Shown: positions 11,955-24,163, counted from the first letter of the stretch. The stretch is DNA of 64,000 nucleotides from Amblyomma americanum (GCF_052857255.1 NC_135505.1:140466343-140530342), one strand, 5' to 3'. The notes: generated by a model from the letters alone, not told the origin. Translations and numbers: made by a program.

Positions 11955-12580
11955 TCATCATCATCACCGCCCAAACCAAATCTACTGCAGGAAAAAACCT
12001 TCTGTCAGTGACTTCACACTGTGCCTACTTTTATCCAGATGCGGCCAAGTTATTTGGGCAAATATGCCAAGCAGTAGTCATTCCATCCTGCTCTGGGCCA
12101 CCTCCGTTATGCTCTCCCTTTCTTGTTATACCAACCGCGCCACTATATTCCAAAAGGTCACTGTTTTTCTGTGCTGAACATCATATGTTTTGCTCATGTC
12201 CACTTCCTGTTTTTATTCCCAGCTAAAAATTCCTCACCTCGCGTCTGCGCTCTAAGCAGCTGGAGTTTAGGTTTTTGTAAGCTATAAGTGAGACAAGTCC
12301 TGCCTAATTACTGCCGGAAATTACGTACCGACACTTAGACAAGAACTAAGGTCGACTACTTGTGGCTCAGCTCTGCGTGCTTGGAGCACTCCATCACTAC
12401 TCGCACAGAAACCTTCCAGCTGCCACCGTCACCATTTGCAGACCAGTTCAGTGAACCAAAGATATTTTAAAATTCCTTATCTACATTGCTTTCCTTACGC
12501 CCTTTAGTATCACTCCTATCAAGTTCCTTCCAACCTCCAACCGCAGTGTTCGTTCCATTTATGGGCTAGTTGTAAGCCTC
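11955..12580 (+). mobile_element. Degraded LINE 3' end (RTE-like), low-confidence family
   Basis: It begins with ATCATCATCATCACCGCCCA and a CTACTGCAGGAAAAAACCTTC stretch, the same kind of opening as the repeat at 21030-21240 and 46070-46140. Several AACCTCCAACCG / CCTTCCAACC segments are typical of non-LTR tails. No ORF survives. Boundaries are approximate. Confidence 0.4.
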
Positions 12581-12961
12581 CAAGTTTCGGCCCTGTAGGA
12601 CAGATACAACATAAATTGTCGCGCGATTAAAAGGCTATCGAGCTCGTTCCGGCGGAAAGGACCAAAAATGTTTCTTGTAATTACAGTCGACTGATCAGGA
12701 ATAAAATGAATCGCGCAATATAGAGCTACTTTTCGGCTAGTTAATTTCTTTTATTTCTTTCACACTTTTTGTTAAATAAACCGTGTAAGACCTTTTAACT
12801 TTGTCAGGTTAAGCTTGAAGTGGTGACCTTCTAATCGCGTCATACATTATAATGACTGTCGTACTTAACAGGGAAACTGAGAAATAATGAAATTGGCTTT
12901 TGTGTCGAAGAATTCAAGTTTTACCTCGAATCTAAGAATGGCACAGAGAAATAGAAAGGTG

Positions 12962-13380
<419 letters not shown>

Positions 13381-14639
13381 CCTGAAGCCGCGTTCCTGCT
13401 TCTGGTTGAAACCTACTTTTCTGTGCGTTAAGAGCCGGTTTAACAATTCCTAGTGTTCCCTCTAAGTATGACACATATTGTGCGTTGGTTAAATGCTTTC
13501 TTTTCCAGGAGTGTGGCTAACCTACTCAATACAATTTCAGAGCTTCTTATTCCCCTGCTCATTTCTCTCTCACTACTTAGATTTGTGGTGATAATGCACG
13601 CGCCACATTCTACTGCTGGTGCTGAGCTTTGAGCAGCATGCGTTAAAAAAACATGCCGCCTGATTCGAGACTAGTTCGATGTCCTCCATTGGAGTTAGTT
13701 TCAACCCTCAGCACAGCTCAGTAATTTTCTTATGACTGAAGTGATAAAAACAGCCTTTGAGTTGTACGCCCATACTGTGTGAAAAGAAAACAGTGGCAAG
13801 CATGTTTTAGGAGAGATAACAAAGAGCTCGAATCACGCGATTTGCTTGAATGAAGCCCTCTTTTCATCTGCCCATTCCATGAACAGACTTCATCAGCTGC
13901 ATTTAGACGCGCTTTCGTAAAGGCAATTTTAACGAGGCAAGCGTTAATTTTTCACGCGCTCGCTTGTAAGCTATAAGAAGCTCAGGCAATTAGGCGCTCG
14001 CTATCAACTCTTCCCGCATTCTATGTCGTTTTAAGCGGCGCTGTTTTAAGTGCATGCTGGGATGAAAGACGAACACCGTGTAACATAACGATTGATAAAA
14101 GGGAACGCATGTGAATCGGAGAAAAGTAGAGACATTTATCCTTCCACTTCTTTTCTCACAGGTATACTCTCAACGTGCGTTCACCCCCTCACAGCAATCC
14201 CAACTCGACCTCATGCTCACCCCATCGGAGATAGCACGCCCTCTTGAGCACCCATTCCACTACCCACATGGCCGTAATGTCTCAAACCCATCCTCAACCG
14301 ATTACAAACCGGCCCACAGGTGACAGCCGGAGTTTTCAGTTAAAACAAACTCCGAGACCAACGGCGTTTATCTCAAAGAAACTCCCTCTTTGAGCAATCA
14401 TGGTAACAAAAAACCCACATCGTTCCTTCTACGTAACTTGGACAGAGCTGAATAAATCTCGCCAAGCAGTGCATTATTCATCGGTCTGCCACCGCCACAA
14501 GTGGCATTCGCCGAGCAACACGTCCTAGCCACCACCTCGCATTGAGTTGCCCAACACCCTTTGAAACAGTGCGCAAATTCATCCGCTGCATCCAAAAAAA
14601 CGCGCGCCTCCTCAAAGACCGATCCACAAGTCGATCCAG
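13381..14639. other. No recognised feature
   Basis: No supported gene or repeat. The 60-70 codon open frames on both strands lack any motif. Confidence 0.35.
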
Positions 14640-14644
14640 GAAAG

Positions 14645-14680
14645 GTATATAACTACCCGGTACCCACTGCACTCAGCTCC
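14645..14680 (+). promoter_or_regulatory. Putative TATA/initiator core promoter
   Basis: GGTATATAACT (TATA-like, about 14645-14655) is followed about 25-28 bases later by CACTCAGCT, which resembles an arthropod initiator (TCAGT-like). It sits at the left edge of a GC-rich, CpG-rich kilobase. Evidence is motif and spacing only. Confidence 0.3.
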
Positions 14681-15640
14681 GAGGCGTGCCGTCCGTTCGC
14701 TTCCTCTTCCCGGTCTATTCCCGCCCTAGTCGGCTACGTGCTCCAGATAACAAAGCAAAAATCTTCCAGCTTAGCCGGCTATGCGAACGAGCGTTCGAGA
14801 AATTCAAACCCACCGTTATCTTATCTTGCAATCGTCTGCATCTGGCGCACTCGAGAACGGCGCCAGTTCGGCTACCGGCTTGAAACGGGCAGATTAAAGA
14901 GTCGTCCGGCGCCGTTGCAACTCACGCTGTGCACGGTGGGAAAAAAGGAGTGAAAGATGTGGATGCTCACCTGCTCACTTGAAACGCAATCCGGGCTGGC
15001 GCCGTCGGGAGAGCACGGAGGGAACGCTTCCCGAACGCCCCCGAGAGCACGGTGCAGAAAAGGAACGCAGACCGCAGTGGCAGAGACGGCGAGGCCCCCG
15101 GCGCTCACCGACCCCGTCGTCGTCTGGCAGACGGCGTTCAGCGCCCAGCCGACGACGCCATCTTTGCATTCCCGGAGCCGAGGTCCCGGATGGAGAGGAA
15201 CATGGGGAGAGAAGGGAGTGCGTGTGGGGAAAGGGGGAGAAAACGAGGGACGCCCGTTGGCCGGGCAACGGGATGCGGCGTTGTTATTGGCGATTTTTCC
15301 CCGGCCTCCCTAGGCATCGATCGATTTCCTTTTTCCCCCTTTCTTGTCCTTCTCGCCGCCAGCTATGTCGGGAGGAGCCAATTTCGGAACCGGAACACCA
15401 GGGGTCACTCGGAGCTTGGAGCTCCGGGAAGGGGAACGCCACACTACGAACAGCTTCAATTGGGGAAGTTCAATCACGGTTCGAGGCGGGAAAAAGGGAG
15501 CAACGATGGGGATGGCGGGAGGCTGGGCACGAATTGTTCTTTCCTAAGAGGTGCACTAACTCTCAATCATTCGTCATCGATGTGTCTGGTACAAGCAGGA
15601 AAACGCGTTTATTAAATATAATTTTGTGACAGCCCACCGA
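14681..15640 (+). other. GC-rich island, possible transcribed first exon of unknown gene
   Basis: This is a sharply GC- and CpG-rich block in otherwise AT-rich DNA. It carries open frames in all three plus frames (118, 187 and 216 codons), which is expected from composition alone. The first ATG after the putative core promoter is 14957 (MWMLTCSLETQSGLAPSGEH ..., 118 codons). I recognise no domain. A CpG-island promoter, a lncRNA first exon or an unmethylated repeat are all possible. Confidence 0.3.
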
Positions 15641-15739
15641 TGCGATCTCCCGTAGGAAATCTCGGTCACCAGATTAGCCAGAACGTTGCTTGATGTTTCC
15701 GAACGCTTACGCGTTCCTTCTTTTTGCAATGAATTTTTG

Positions 15740-16382
15740 CCCGCCGCGGTGGCTCAGTGGTTACTGCGCTCGACTACTGATCCGGAGTTCTCGAGTTCGA
15801 ACCCGACCGCGGCGGCTGCGTTTTTATGGAGTAATAATAATTGGTTTTTTGGGGAATGGAAATGGCGCAGCATCTGTCTCATATATCGTTGGACACCTGA
15901 ACCGCGCCTTTAGGGAAGGGATAAGGGAGGGAGTGAAAGAAGAAAGGAAGAAGGAGGTGCCGTAATGGAGGGCTCCGGAATAATTTCGACCACCTGGGGA
16001 TCTTTAACGTGCACTGACATCGCACAGCACACGGGCGACTTAGCGTTTTTCCTCCATAAAAACGCAGCCGCCGCGGTCGGGTTCGAGCCCGGGAGCTCCG
16101 GATGAGTAGTCGAGCGCCCTAACCACTGAGCCACCGCGGCGGGTCGTTTTTATGGAGGCAAAACGCTAAGGCGCCCGTGTGCTGTGCGATGTCAGTGCAC
16201 GTTAAAGATCCCCAGGTGGTAGAAATTATTCCGGAGCCCTCCACTACGGCACCTCTTGTTCTTTTCTTCTTTCACACCCTCCTTTATCCCTTCCCTTACG
16301 TCGCGGTTCGGGTGTCCACCAAGACGTGAGGCAGATACTGCACCATTTCCTTTCTTCAAAAACCAATTATTATTATTATTAT
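15740..16382 (+). mobile_element. Outer Ruka-like SINE interrupted by a second SINE
   Basis: The plus-oriented head 15740-15831 (CCCGCCGCGGTGGCTCAGTG ... GTTCGAACCCGACC) continues at 16145-16382 (GGCAAAACGCTAAGGCGCCC ... (ATT)n). The flanking duplication CAATGAATTTTTG occurs at 15727-15739 and 16383-16395. The interruption is a complete SINE of opposite orientation with its own duplication. Confidence 0.9.
15832..16144 (-). mobile_element. Inner SINE inserted within the outer SINE
   Basis: This is a complete 313 bp copy in minus orientation, from CCCGCCGCGGTGGCTCAGTG (right end) to the (ATT)n tail (left end). The 13 bp CGTTTTTATGGAG at 15819-15831 and 16145-16157 is part of the outer SINE and was duplicated on insertion. 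The insertion is therefore younger than the outer copy. Confidence 0.92.
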
Positions 16383-16432
16383 CAATGAATTTTTGAGCTT
16401 TGTTGTCAGCAGGAAGCCATATGAAATTGAAA

Positions 16433-16595
16433 ATTGGTTTTGGAGGGAAGGAAATGGCGCCGTATCTGTCTCGCATATCGGCGGACACCTGAACCGCAAC
16501 GTAAGGAAAAGGGTAAAGAAGGGACTAAGAAAATAAAGGAAGAAAGAGCTACCGTAGTGGAGGGCTCCGGAATAATTTCGACCACGTGGGGATAA
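16433..16595 (-). mobile_element. Truncated Ruka-like SINE
   Basis: This is a minus-strand SINE 3' half (AATTGGTTTTGGAGGGAAGG to AATTTCGACCACGTGGGGAT). It is 5'-truncated and more diverged than its neighbours. It lies about 40 bp beyond the nested SINE pair. Confidence 0.8.
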
Positions 16596-17079
16596 GGATA
16601 AACCGAATTCAGGATTGATTCTTCGCCCTCTCGATGAATCAATACCATAAATGCGACACTGCAGGACACGGAAATGCATTTTTCACGTCCCAAGTTGAGT
16701 GAATAAATGTTTTGCTATGAACCTCCTTTAATGCTCAAACACCCTCATGGTTGATGAATCCGCGCGAATTATATTACCAAACGCCAGCATCAGGCCAGTT
16801 TTTAAAATGCAAGAATGACGAATGCTTGTTTATCCAGTACGTGTTACGTCAAATGTGTAGCGCATTATTTTTGCATTGCATAATGGTGTCATTAAAACAT
16901 TGGTATGTATACAACTGCGTACCTCAAAGGCCCGCGGTGTTCCTTTGACACATTAAAATAAGATATTTAATAAATCATGTAAATATAGGTTTGAAGATAA
17001 CCAGTTGGATGGCACTTCCATTTTCTTGCGACTCTCCCATTCTCATGTGTTGCGGATGAAATAACAAATTGAATTATTT

Positions 17080-17690
17080 TATTACAGCGAAAGCTGTTGT
17101 ACGGACGATTCCACGGCGGATTCAGTGGCGTAGACCGTCAACGGTATAGACTGTCAACACCCGGTCACGTGACAATCACGTGACCAGCACCATGTACGGA
17201 ACCACGCTTCCGTTGCGATCGTTGTGGTTGGCAGATTACCTCGAAGTTCGAACTGCACGCTACGCCTTAGGCATTAGCAAGAGACAGCCGGCTATGTATG
17301 CGTCGACAGCTTTCGCTGAGTTCAAAGCGTTACGCAGGAGAGCGCGCACAATTGAAATTATTAACGTGACAGCATTAGCCATCACATCATGCAATTTCGC
17401 GTCCTGCATTAGTAAAAAAAGTCTCCGATTGGTTAAGACGGTGATAACGTCACAAGGTCACGTGGCCACGGAGCGAAAACTTAAAACTAAAAAAAAAGGC
17501 AAGGGTGACACAAACAGGTTGGAATTAACGGAATCTAGGCGGACTCACTCAGCGCATGTTCAAGCGTGTGCAAATAAAGATGCGATGGCAGTGACAGCAT
17601 TGTGTATGTGGTCAAAAAACCGACGCAGACGCATAGAAATGTAGCAGCAAGGTTGGTTCTAATGCCGTCGCATTTTAATCTTAAGCTGAC
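17080..17690 (+). mobile_element. Diverged dispersed repeat with GCGAAAGCTGTTGTACGGACG end
   Basis: It starts TTACAGCGAAAGCTGTTGTA and contains paired TCACGTGAC palindromes (17163-17183), like the element at 50660-51105, and ends near TTCTAATGCCGTCGCATTTT. The 154-codon open frame inside (17180-17644) shows no domain and begins at an alternative start, so it is not called as a gene. The boundaries and class are unsure. Confidence 0.4.
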
Positions 17691-18224
17691 ATAAACGTAA
17701 CCATAATTTTTGTTATTAAACTATTGAGCGGCTGGTTAAATGGAATCAGGAGGTCCAACTTACAGGGAAGTCATTAAATAGTAATCAGTAATCACTAGTA
17801 ATCAGTTTCCAGTTTGAGGGAAGAAATGCCTTGAATCGCTTCGTCCGAAAATGCTCTGCATCCCGTGCGTAAGCGTCAGTTACAGAAGGTATCCCATCTC
17901 CTCGCTCCTTTCATTACCGGATCAGTTTCAGGGAAGCAATTAGACACAGTTCCCGAAACTCAGTGACGAACAACTAATTAGTCGGAACAGTAGCCGCCTA
18001 CCGCATCCTCTTCTCTGGAAGTCGACGATCATTTCCGTTCCCTAATTGAACAACCAATACGAAAAACAAGCAGCAGAGCTGTGACAGCACCTTGTGTCCA
18101 GCCTTGTCCTTTTTTTTATAGCCGTAAGAGGAACTTTCAGCTGATAAAACGGCGTGATATGTTGTAACATAAAAATTGGCGGTGGTTTAGCTCTGGTTAA
18201 ACCTGGAGTGACGCGATAGCTACA

Positions 18225-18470
18225 GCTGGCAGAGTGGAACTTGCTCAGTTGAATTGCAAAGTCAGTCTTTCGCCGCTCCGTTTCGCTGGGCGTTTCTTCA
18301 TCTTCGTCCCACTTGACACGGCGCATGCGCACAGCTGTTGTAACTCGGTGTCGTCGGCGCGCCGCGCCGCCGGCAGCAGCAGCTGCTCCGCACCACGTGA
18401 CCAAGCACGTGACAGCGTGGCGGCGCCGCCACGCTCAAGGCTCGAAATGCTACCGTAATGTAGCTATCGC
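18225..18470. promoter_or_regulatory. GC-rich patch with NRF1-like and E-box words
   Basis: This is a CpG-dense block. GGCGCATGCGCAC resembles an NRF1 site, and two CACGTGAC E-boxes (18392-18413) sit next to GC-rich tandem CGG/GCC. On the minus strand an ATG at 18404 opens a 120-codon frame (MVTWCGAAAAAGG ...) rich in Ala and Arg, unrecognised. It could be a promoter with a first exon, or a GC-rich repeat. Confidence 0.25.
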
Positions 18471-18539
18471 TACAAACTCCAGCGTTTACCTGTTGGCGGA
18501 GCACTGTACTGAGTAGATGATATTGATCCATAAATATCG

Positions 18540-19830
18540 TTGTCTGTACTGCGAGGTGGATGCTTTATAAAATGTTCTGCCTGCGGCACTGCTTCAACTT
18601 CGCCTGAAAATGACAGCAGTTATGGCGGACAGAGAAGGCCTGGCATTTAGCATAGTCGCGTAGTCGGAATTGGAATAGAATCAGAATTGGGAATAGACTG
18701 GGGAATGAAAGACAATGAAGTCAGAATTAGAATTCAATTAGAACTGGAGTTAAAGAAGCGTATTTCCTCTGAATCAATCCAATTGGTCACCCCTAAATTT
18801 TTTCTTTCGAAGTTTTGTGAAAATACTAATGTCTATGTTTGCCGAAAATTTCAGTTATATGCTAGCCGGTGAAGCATTACGCTGAGGAAACAGCACGCAC
18901 GCTAGGCAAACTTCTTCAAATGAAATTATTATGGTAGAATCGCTGAAATACTGTTTTCCGCAAGCTTGTTCAGTTTTATGTATGCGTATGTGCTTGTGTG
19001 TTCATCCCACGTGTGAGCTCTTCGTGACAATGTGTTGCAAATTAGTGGCCTATGTGACCACTTTTGGAACTTTATTTGCATGCTATTTATTGGATGTCCT
19101 TTGCATTTTTTTTATTTATGATATCTTCAAGAAACTGCTTTGTAACTCACTGGTTGTGTGTATGTGTTTTTTTTTGCACGAAATTGTAGGGCTCCCTACT
19201 TATGTAAAAGGTCTAAGGACAGTCAGACGCTCGGTGCGTTTGGTACCGACCTTGACATTTTATATTTCTGTGAAGGAAACACTAAGAATAAAATTAAAGG
19301 AGAGGCAGTGAGCCTTCGTAATATGTGAGTCCCTTCTCTGTCTGCGTACCGTTTTCTGCACAGAACTACATCGAATAGCTTAAACTGTCCTTCTCTCTTT
19401 ACGCCTCCAATACTGTAGAACAGCTTAGAACGTTCGATAATGCCTTGTAGGTTCCCCGAGACAACTGCATCTATTGTCATACGCCATGTTGTTGCCATGG
19501 ATGAGAAAAGTGCACCCTAGCGGCAAATCAAACCGTGGAACTGGTGATATAAACTTCTAGACAGCTGCTAGAACAGAAGGTTAAAAAAAAAATTTGATCG
19601 CACTAGTTGCTTCCTCGTGGAAACGGCAGTTAGAGTTCACACTCTCTGTCCCCCCATCTCAAAAGTTTTCTTTATTAGTGCAGCATTATTCAGAGTGTCT
19701 CAGTTTTGCACCGAAGAAATAGCTAGTCATCTCTTTGTGTGTGTGTGTGTGTGTTTTTTTTTGCATGCGGCTAATTTTTCGCCACGCACTCTTGCTGTAA
19801 CAGGCCTCACCAAGCTATTAATTAAAGCAA
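18540..19830. other. No recognised gene; short simple repeats only
   Basis: Contains degenerate GAATTGGAAT-type repeats at about 18663-18760 and a (GT)n run at 19735-19753. The 126-codon frame at 18931-19311 has hydrophobic, Cys-rich segments but no family signature and no splice context. Confidence 0.35.
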
Positions 19831-20149
19831 TGCTACTAATTATAACATACTGATGTCGGTCAGTTATGTAACTAGAAAACAAGTCGAGGGCATTCGCACT
19901 AAAACCGTTGTGATCAGGTCTCTTTTAGGTCTAAAAATACCGCCAAAATATTATTAGTCTAACACGTGTGGTCTCACTTTATTGAATGCATGCTTGAGAC
20001 AAAAATTTTCAGCCTTTTCCTTCTTCCGAGGTGCAAAAGAAAATTAATTTTTACTTATGCGAAGAACTTCAATATACGTGAAGGACATTATGCGTTGCGA
20101 GTATAATTACTCCTAAACGCCTTCGATTGTATTTATTGTTTTACGAGTA

Positions 20150-20365
20150 GGAGGAAGAAATGGGCTTGGGCAGGGAATGTAATGCGAAGGCAAGATAACC
20201 GCTGCTCCTTAATGGTAACGGAGTGGATTCCAAGAGAAAGTAAGCGTAGCAGGGGGCGGCAGAAGGTTAGGTGAGATGATGAGATTAGGAAGTTTGCAGG
20301 CAAAGGGTGGATGCAGCTGGCAAAGGACAGGGTTAATCAGAGAGATACGGGAGACAACCTTTAGC
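20150..20365 (+). pseudogene. LINE ORF2 C-terminal fragment, left arm
   Basis: GAGTGGATTCCAAGAGAAAG...GGTTAGGTGAGATGATGAGA reads as the ...EWIPRESKRSRGR.QKVR..D.IRKFAGKGW..LAKDRVN-type C-terminus of an endonuclease-reverse transcriptase LINE (RTE-like), with frame decay. It is the mirror of 21050-21240. Confidence 0.6.
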
Positions 20366-21009
20366 ACAACTTATATCGGTAAATAAAAAATTCCGACTGC
20401 TTCTTCCTGATAAGGATGTACCCATTCTAATGAAACGTAGCTGCAGCGCTTTGCATAATGGGCTATCACAGGCTGATACGGTTATCACAGGCAAATCAAA
20501 AGAAATCGTTCACAAGGGTCGGCAGCACTTCAGCGGGTACCGTTCCGTCAAGCCACTGCTTTTATCTAAAGACACAGCGCAGAAATGAATAGTGCAACGA
20601 GATAAAAATGTCTCGTAATCTGATTAACTGCGTGATCGAAAGCGCGTGAAGGTAAAAACTGCACATGCCGCATAATTATAAAAGAGAGAACTTTATCAAA
20701 CGTGTAGTCAACGGTTGCTTCACAGGTTTCAACAAGAAGCATACGATTTGAACTTTATTTTTAACATACATTTACTTTTGTTATCTAAAGATAACTATGC
20801 AGCAGGCGGTCAAAGGGCGAGAACCGGCGGCGAGAGTTCCTGGCTAGTTAGAAAAGCAAGAACAAAATACGGCATGTTACAAGCTATCCAAAATGCATCC
20901 TAATCAAAAGAACAAATGGCGGAACGGTAAACTAATATGGCTAATGTACGTGAAAAATACTATAGTAGCAAGGTTTTTGTTATACTTTTCAAGGTATCAG
21001 GGGATCCTG

Positions 21010-21240
21010 TTACTCTTCATCTTCATCTGTCTGACTGCACCCACTGCAGGGCAAAGGCCTCTCCCATGTCGGTCCAATTAACCCTGTCCTATGCCAGCTG
21101 CGACCACCGTATCCTCGCAGACTTCTTAATCTGATCATCCCACCTAACCTTCGCCACCGCCTGCTACGCTTGCCTTCTCTTGGAATCCACTCCGTTACCC
21201 TCAAGGACCAGCGGTTATCTTGCCTTCGCATCACATTCCC
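21010..21240 (-). pseudogene. LINE ORF2 C-terminal fragment, right arm
   Basis: Minus-strand translation contains RRQDNRWSLRVTEWIPREGK, a typical LINE (RTE-like) C-terminal motif, followed by decay. The TCTTCATCTTCATCTGTCTG side is the element's 3' tail (degenerate TCATCATC). Confidence 0.65.
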
Positions 21241-21582
21241 TGCCCAAGCCCATTTCTTCCTGCTACTCGTAAAACAATAAGTTCGCTATAAGGCGTTTAC
21301 GAGTAATTATTCTTGCAACGCATTATGTCCTTTACATATTTAAAGTTCTTCGCATAAGTAAAAATTAATTTTCTTTTGCAGCTCGGGAGAAGGAAAAGGC
21401 TGATAGTTTTTTGTCTCAAGCATTCATTCAATGAATTGGGACCACACGTGTTAGACTAATAATATTTTGGCGATATTTTTAGTCCTAAAAGAGACTTGAT
21501 CACAACGGTTTCAGTGCGAATACCCTCGACTTCTTTTCTAGTTACATAACTGGCCGATATCAGTATGTTATAATTAGTAGCA

Positions 21583-22998
21583 CTACTTTTTGTATTCTTC
21601 TCTTATAATGATGTGCCCCAGAGATCAGTCCAGGGACCTATCACTGCGATAGCATTATACCAGTGGCGCTTGGCGAAAATGCTGGCGTTAATTGTGTGAA
21701 GCCTCCTTGAGCGAAACCTCCACCTTGCAAAAGCACCACGCACCTCCACTCACCTTCACGCGCCAGAAAAAATTCTATCGCAACCTTTAGAGCAAACGCT
21801 TCGAAATAATTATCGAGGACAAATCTTACTGCTATCACAACTTTCTCGCATCAGGCTTCATGATCGCCAGGTATTTTTTTTTATTGTCCCCCCATGTTAA
21901 CAATTTTCCCTCGGTCCTTACCTCTGCAAAAACAACTACGCGGTGACATGTACGCGGAAGATACCGCACCATTTTTTTTTTGTTCAGGTGACTCCGTTCA
22001 TCATATAAAGTACACTATAAGTAAGGAACTAATTCGTACTTCATCAAGGTTAAGGGCAAATAAACTTACACTAAGCAAGGCCAAGCTATCTGCGTAATTT
22101 TTCACTTCAGAAATACTCATGCTAACAGTGAATGTGTTGCACTGCTCCTATAAACTACAATTGTGTCGTAATCAAATTAATTATACCAGCGTTCACTGCA
22201 GTATTCTTTCTTAGTGGTTTTGTAATCAGTACAAAATTCTCAAGTTTTGTCTTGTTTGCTGCTGCTTGTGTGTATGCATAACCTGTGGGCCTAGACTAGC
22301 TTAGGCAAATGGACGAACAGTTGTTATTTTACTCTTTTGTGAAGAAAATAAGTGTGTCTATAGAATATGTTTGCATAGCAAATACTTATCCCAGCGAAAG
22401 CCCTTGGCTGCTACATTGCTTGAGACAGGCGCTATAAGCGTTCGACCATCCAGAACCGCATCAGTGAACGATCGAGCTCGCAGGGTTTGACAGCGTCTTT
22501 CGAAAGCGTACGTTTCGAAGCTCCTAGCTCGAAACGAGCGCCCACACATAAAAAAAAAACTTTTCTTGCGTGTTCTCAGAAAGTTACGAAAACCAGGCAA
22601 AGCGCAAAACAACGAGCTTTAAAAAAAATACAAGATAACGTTCTTTTCACAAACGTCGAGAGCTATAATCATTATTCCCCTGTGGCAGGAAACAGAGGTC
22701 AGCTCACGATACATCATTTAGAAAGTTTTTCCTGCCTCTTATTTTATTTGCTTTTTGTTTTTGTTTTTTCACTACAAACGCGCTGCGAATGCCGGAATGG
22801 AAGGTCAGGTTAATTCTGTTGGTTGTGTTAGCAGGAGGCGGCCAGCAAAACATTATATACTATGTACAAGTGTATGGCAATTTGGTTTCGAATGATGAGA
22901 TAAGGTTGAGAACGGCCGGTAAAATTGTAATGTTTGCACAACGTATATCTGTTGAAATATGGCAAATGTGATGCTGCTCTCAGATTTCTAACTTGCAC
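21583..22998. other. No recognised feature
   Basis: No supported gene. Short frames of 60-108 codons on both strands lack motifs. Confidence 0.35.
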
Positions 22999-23105
22999 AC
23001 TCCCTCCTTTATCCCTTCCCTTACGGCGCGGTTCAGGTGTCCAACGATATATGAGACAGATACTGCGCCATTTCCTTTCCACCAAAAACCAATTATTATT
23101 ATTAA
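22999..23105 (+). mobile_element. 5'-truncated Ruka-like SINE
   Basis: Only the 3' third is present, from ACTCCCTCCTTTATCCCTTC through CGCCATTTCCTTTCC to (ATT)n. The 5' truncation is typical of LINE-mobilised copies. Confidence 0.85.
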
Positions 23106-23842
23106 GCAATGCCTCATGGCACGGAGTACACCAGAGACCCACAAGACTGTTCTTGTAACACTGATGCCCAGGAAAGGTATATCGTTAGAAACGTAAATAA
23201 TAATTACATCAATGCTTTGTTGCGCGAAATTTTCTTACACAAAGAGGGAAATGTCACATTTCGCTGAATGCAAGGAAGGAGATAATTTTGGGATGGCACT
23301 CAGGAATAGCTTGTGTTTGGGTTATCACTGAAAGTTACAATAACATTAGCTAACTAAAACTAACTCTCAGAAGTCAGTACAATACAAAGAACACAAGTTG
23401 GTAAACATTATTCCGAACCCCTCACTTACGACCACTCTTTCAGTCCGTCTCCTGTCACGCCTGCTACAATGAGAAAATATAAATCAAAATTTTATACTTA
23501 GCAAAAATTTATTCTCTGTCCGTTTCTGGCTATGTCGATGATTGTCCGCGGCCGAAAAACGAATTTACTGCAGAGAAAATCTTGACTTGAAATGTTTAAT
23601 TTCAAATTTAATTGAACATTTTTCCCACCACTCGTTTCAAATTTGTGACATCAATTCCAAAAAGGACTCCGTGATGGCCGTTTGTAAGTGAATGGTGTTG
23701 CAGCCTGTGGCCTCACGGATCCGAGAATTAAAACTGCACTGAAGGACCACAGTTTGCTTGCAAGAACGGCGATGGTGGCGACACCTGCATTTAATTGTTT
23801 GACCTCTTCTATCTCCAAATTCAGTTAAAATAGTATCTACGT

Positions 23843-24163
23843 GCCCCGCCGCGGTGGCTCAGTGGTTAGGGCGCTCGACTACTGATCCGGAGTTCCCGGG
23901 TTCGAACCCGACCGCGGCGGCTGCGTTTTTATGGAGGAAAAACGCTAAGGCGCCCGTGTGCTGTGCGATGTCAGTGCACGTTAAAGATCCCCAGGTGGTC
24001 GAAATTATTCCGGAGCCCTCCACTACGGACCTATTTGTTCCTCTCTTCTTTCACTCCCTCCTTTATCCCTTGCCTTACGGCGCGGTTCAGGTGTCCAACA
24101 ATATATGAGACAGATACTGCGCCATTTCCTTTCCACCAAAAAACCAATTATTATTATTATTAT
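23843..24163 (+). mobile_element. Full-length Ruka-like SINE, reference copy, 12 bp TSD
   Basis: This is the best-preserved plus-strand copy (321 bp): a tRNA-like head CCGCCGCGGTGGCTCAGTGG with GGTTCGAACCCGACC, the body, and an (ATT)n tail. The target duplication TAGTATCTACGT lies at 23831-23842 and 24164-24175. The head folds like a tRNA, but it is a pol III promoter module, not a tRNA gene. Confidence 0.93.

Larger units (their letters stand above)
19831..21582. repeat. 0.5 kb inverted repeat pair (19831-20365 / 21050-21582)
   Basis: The left arm from TGCTACTAATTATAACATAC to AAAGGACAGGGTTAATCAG is mirrored by 21050-21582 (CCAATTAACCCTGTCC ... ATGTTATAATTAGTAGCA), at high similarity by eye and with small indels. 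The spacer is about 690 bp. Each arm includes the C-terminal coding end and 3' tail of a LINE plus over 300 bp of other shared sequence, so the repeated unit is larger than the LINE fragment. Confidence 0.8.

Noticed and set aside
14979..15629. 216- and 187-codon frames in the GC-rich island
   Set aside because: All three frames are open because of base composition, and at least one has no ATG start. No domain. Kept only as an orphan island.
17180..17644. 154-codon plus-strand frame
   Set aside because: Starts at a non-ATG codon inside a diverged repeat and shows no family motif.
23843..23915. tRNA gene
   Set aside because: The cloverleaf-like head with A and B boxes is the 5' module of a SINE: the same body, (ATT)n tail and target duplications follow it here and at other sites.
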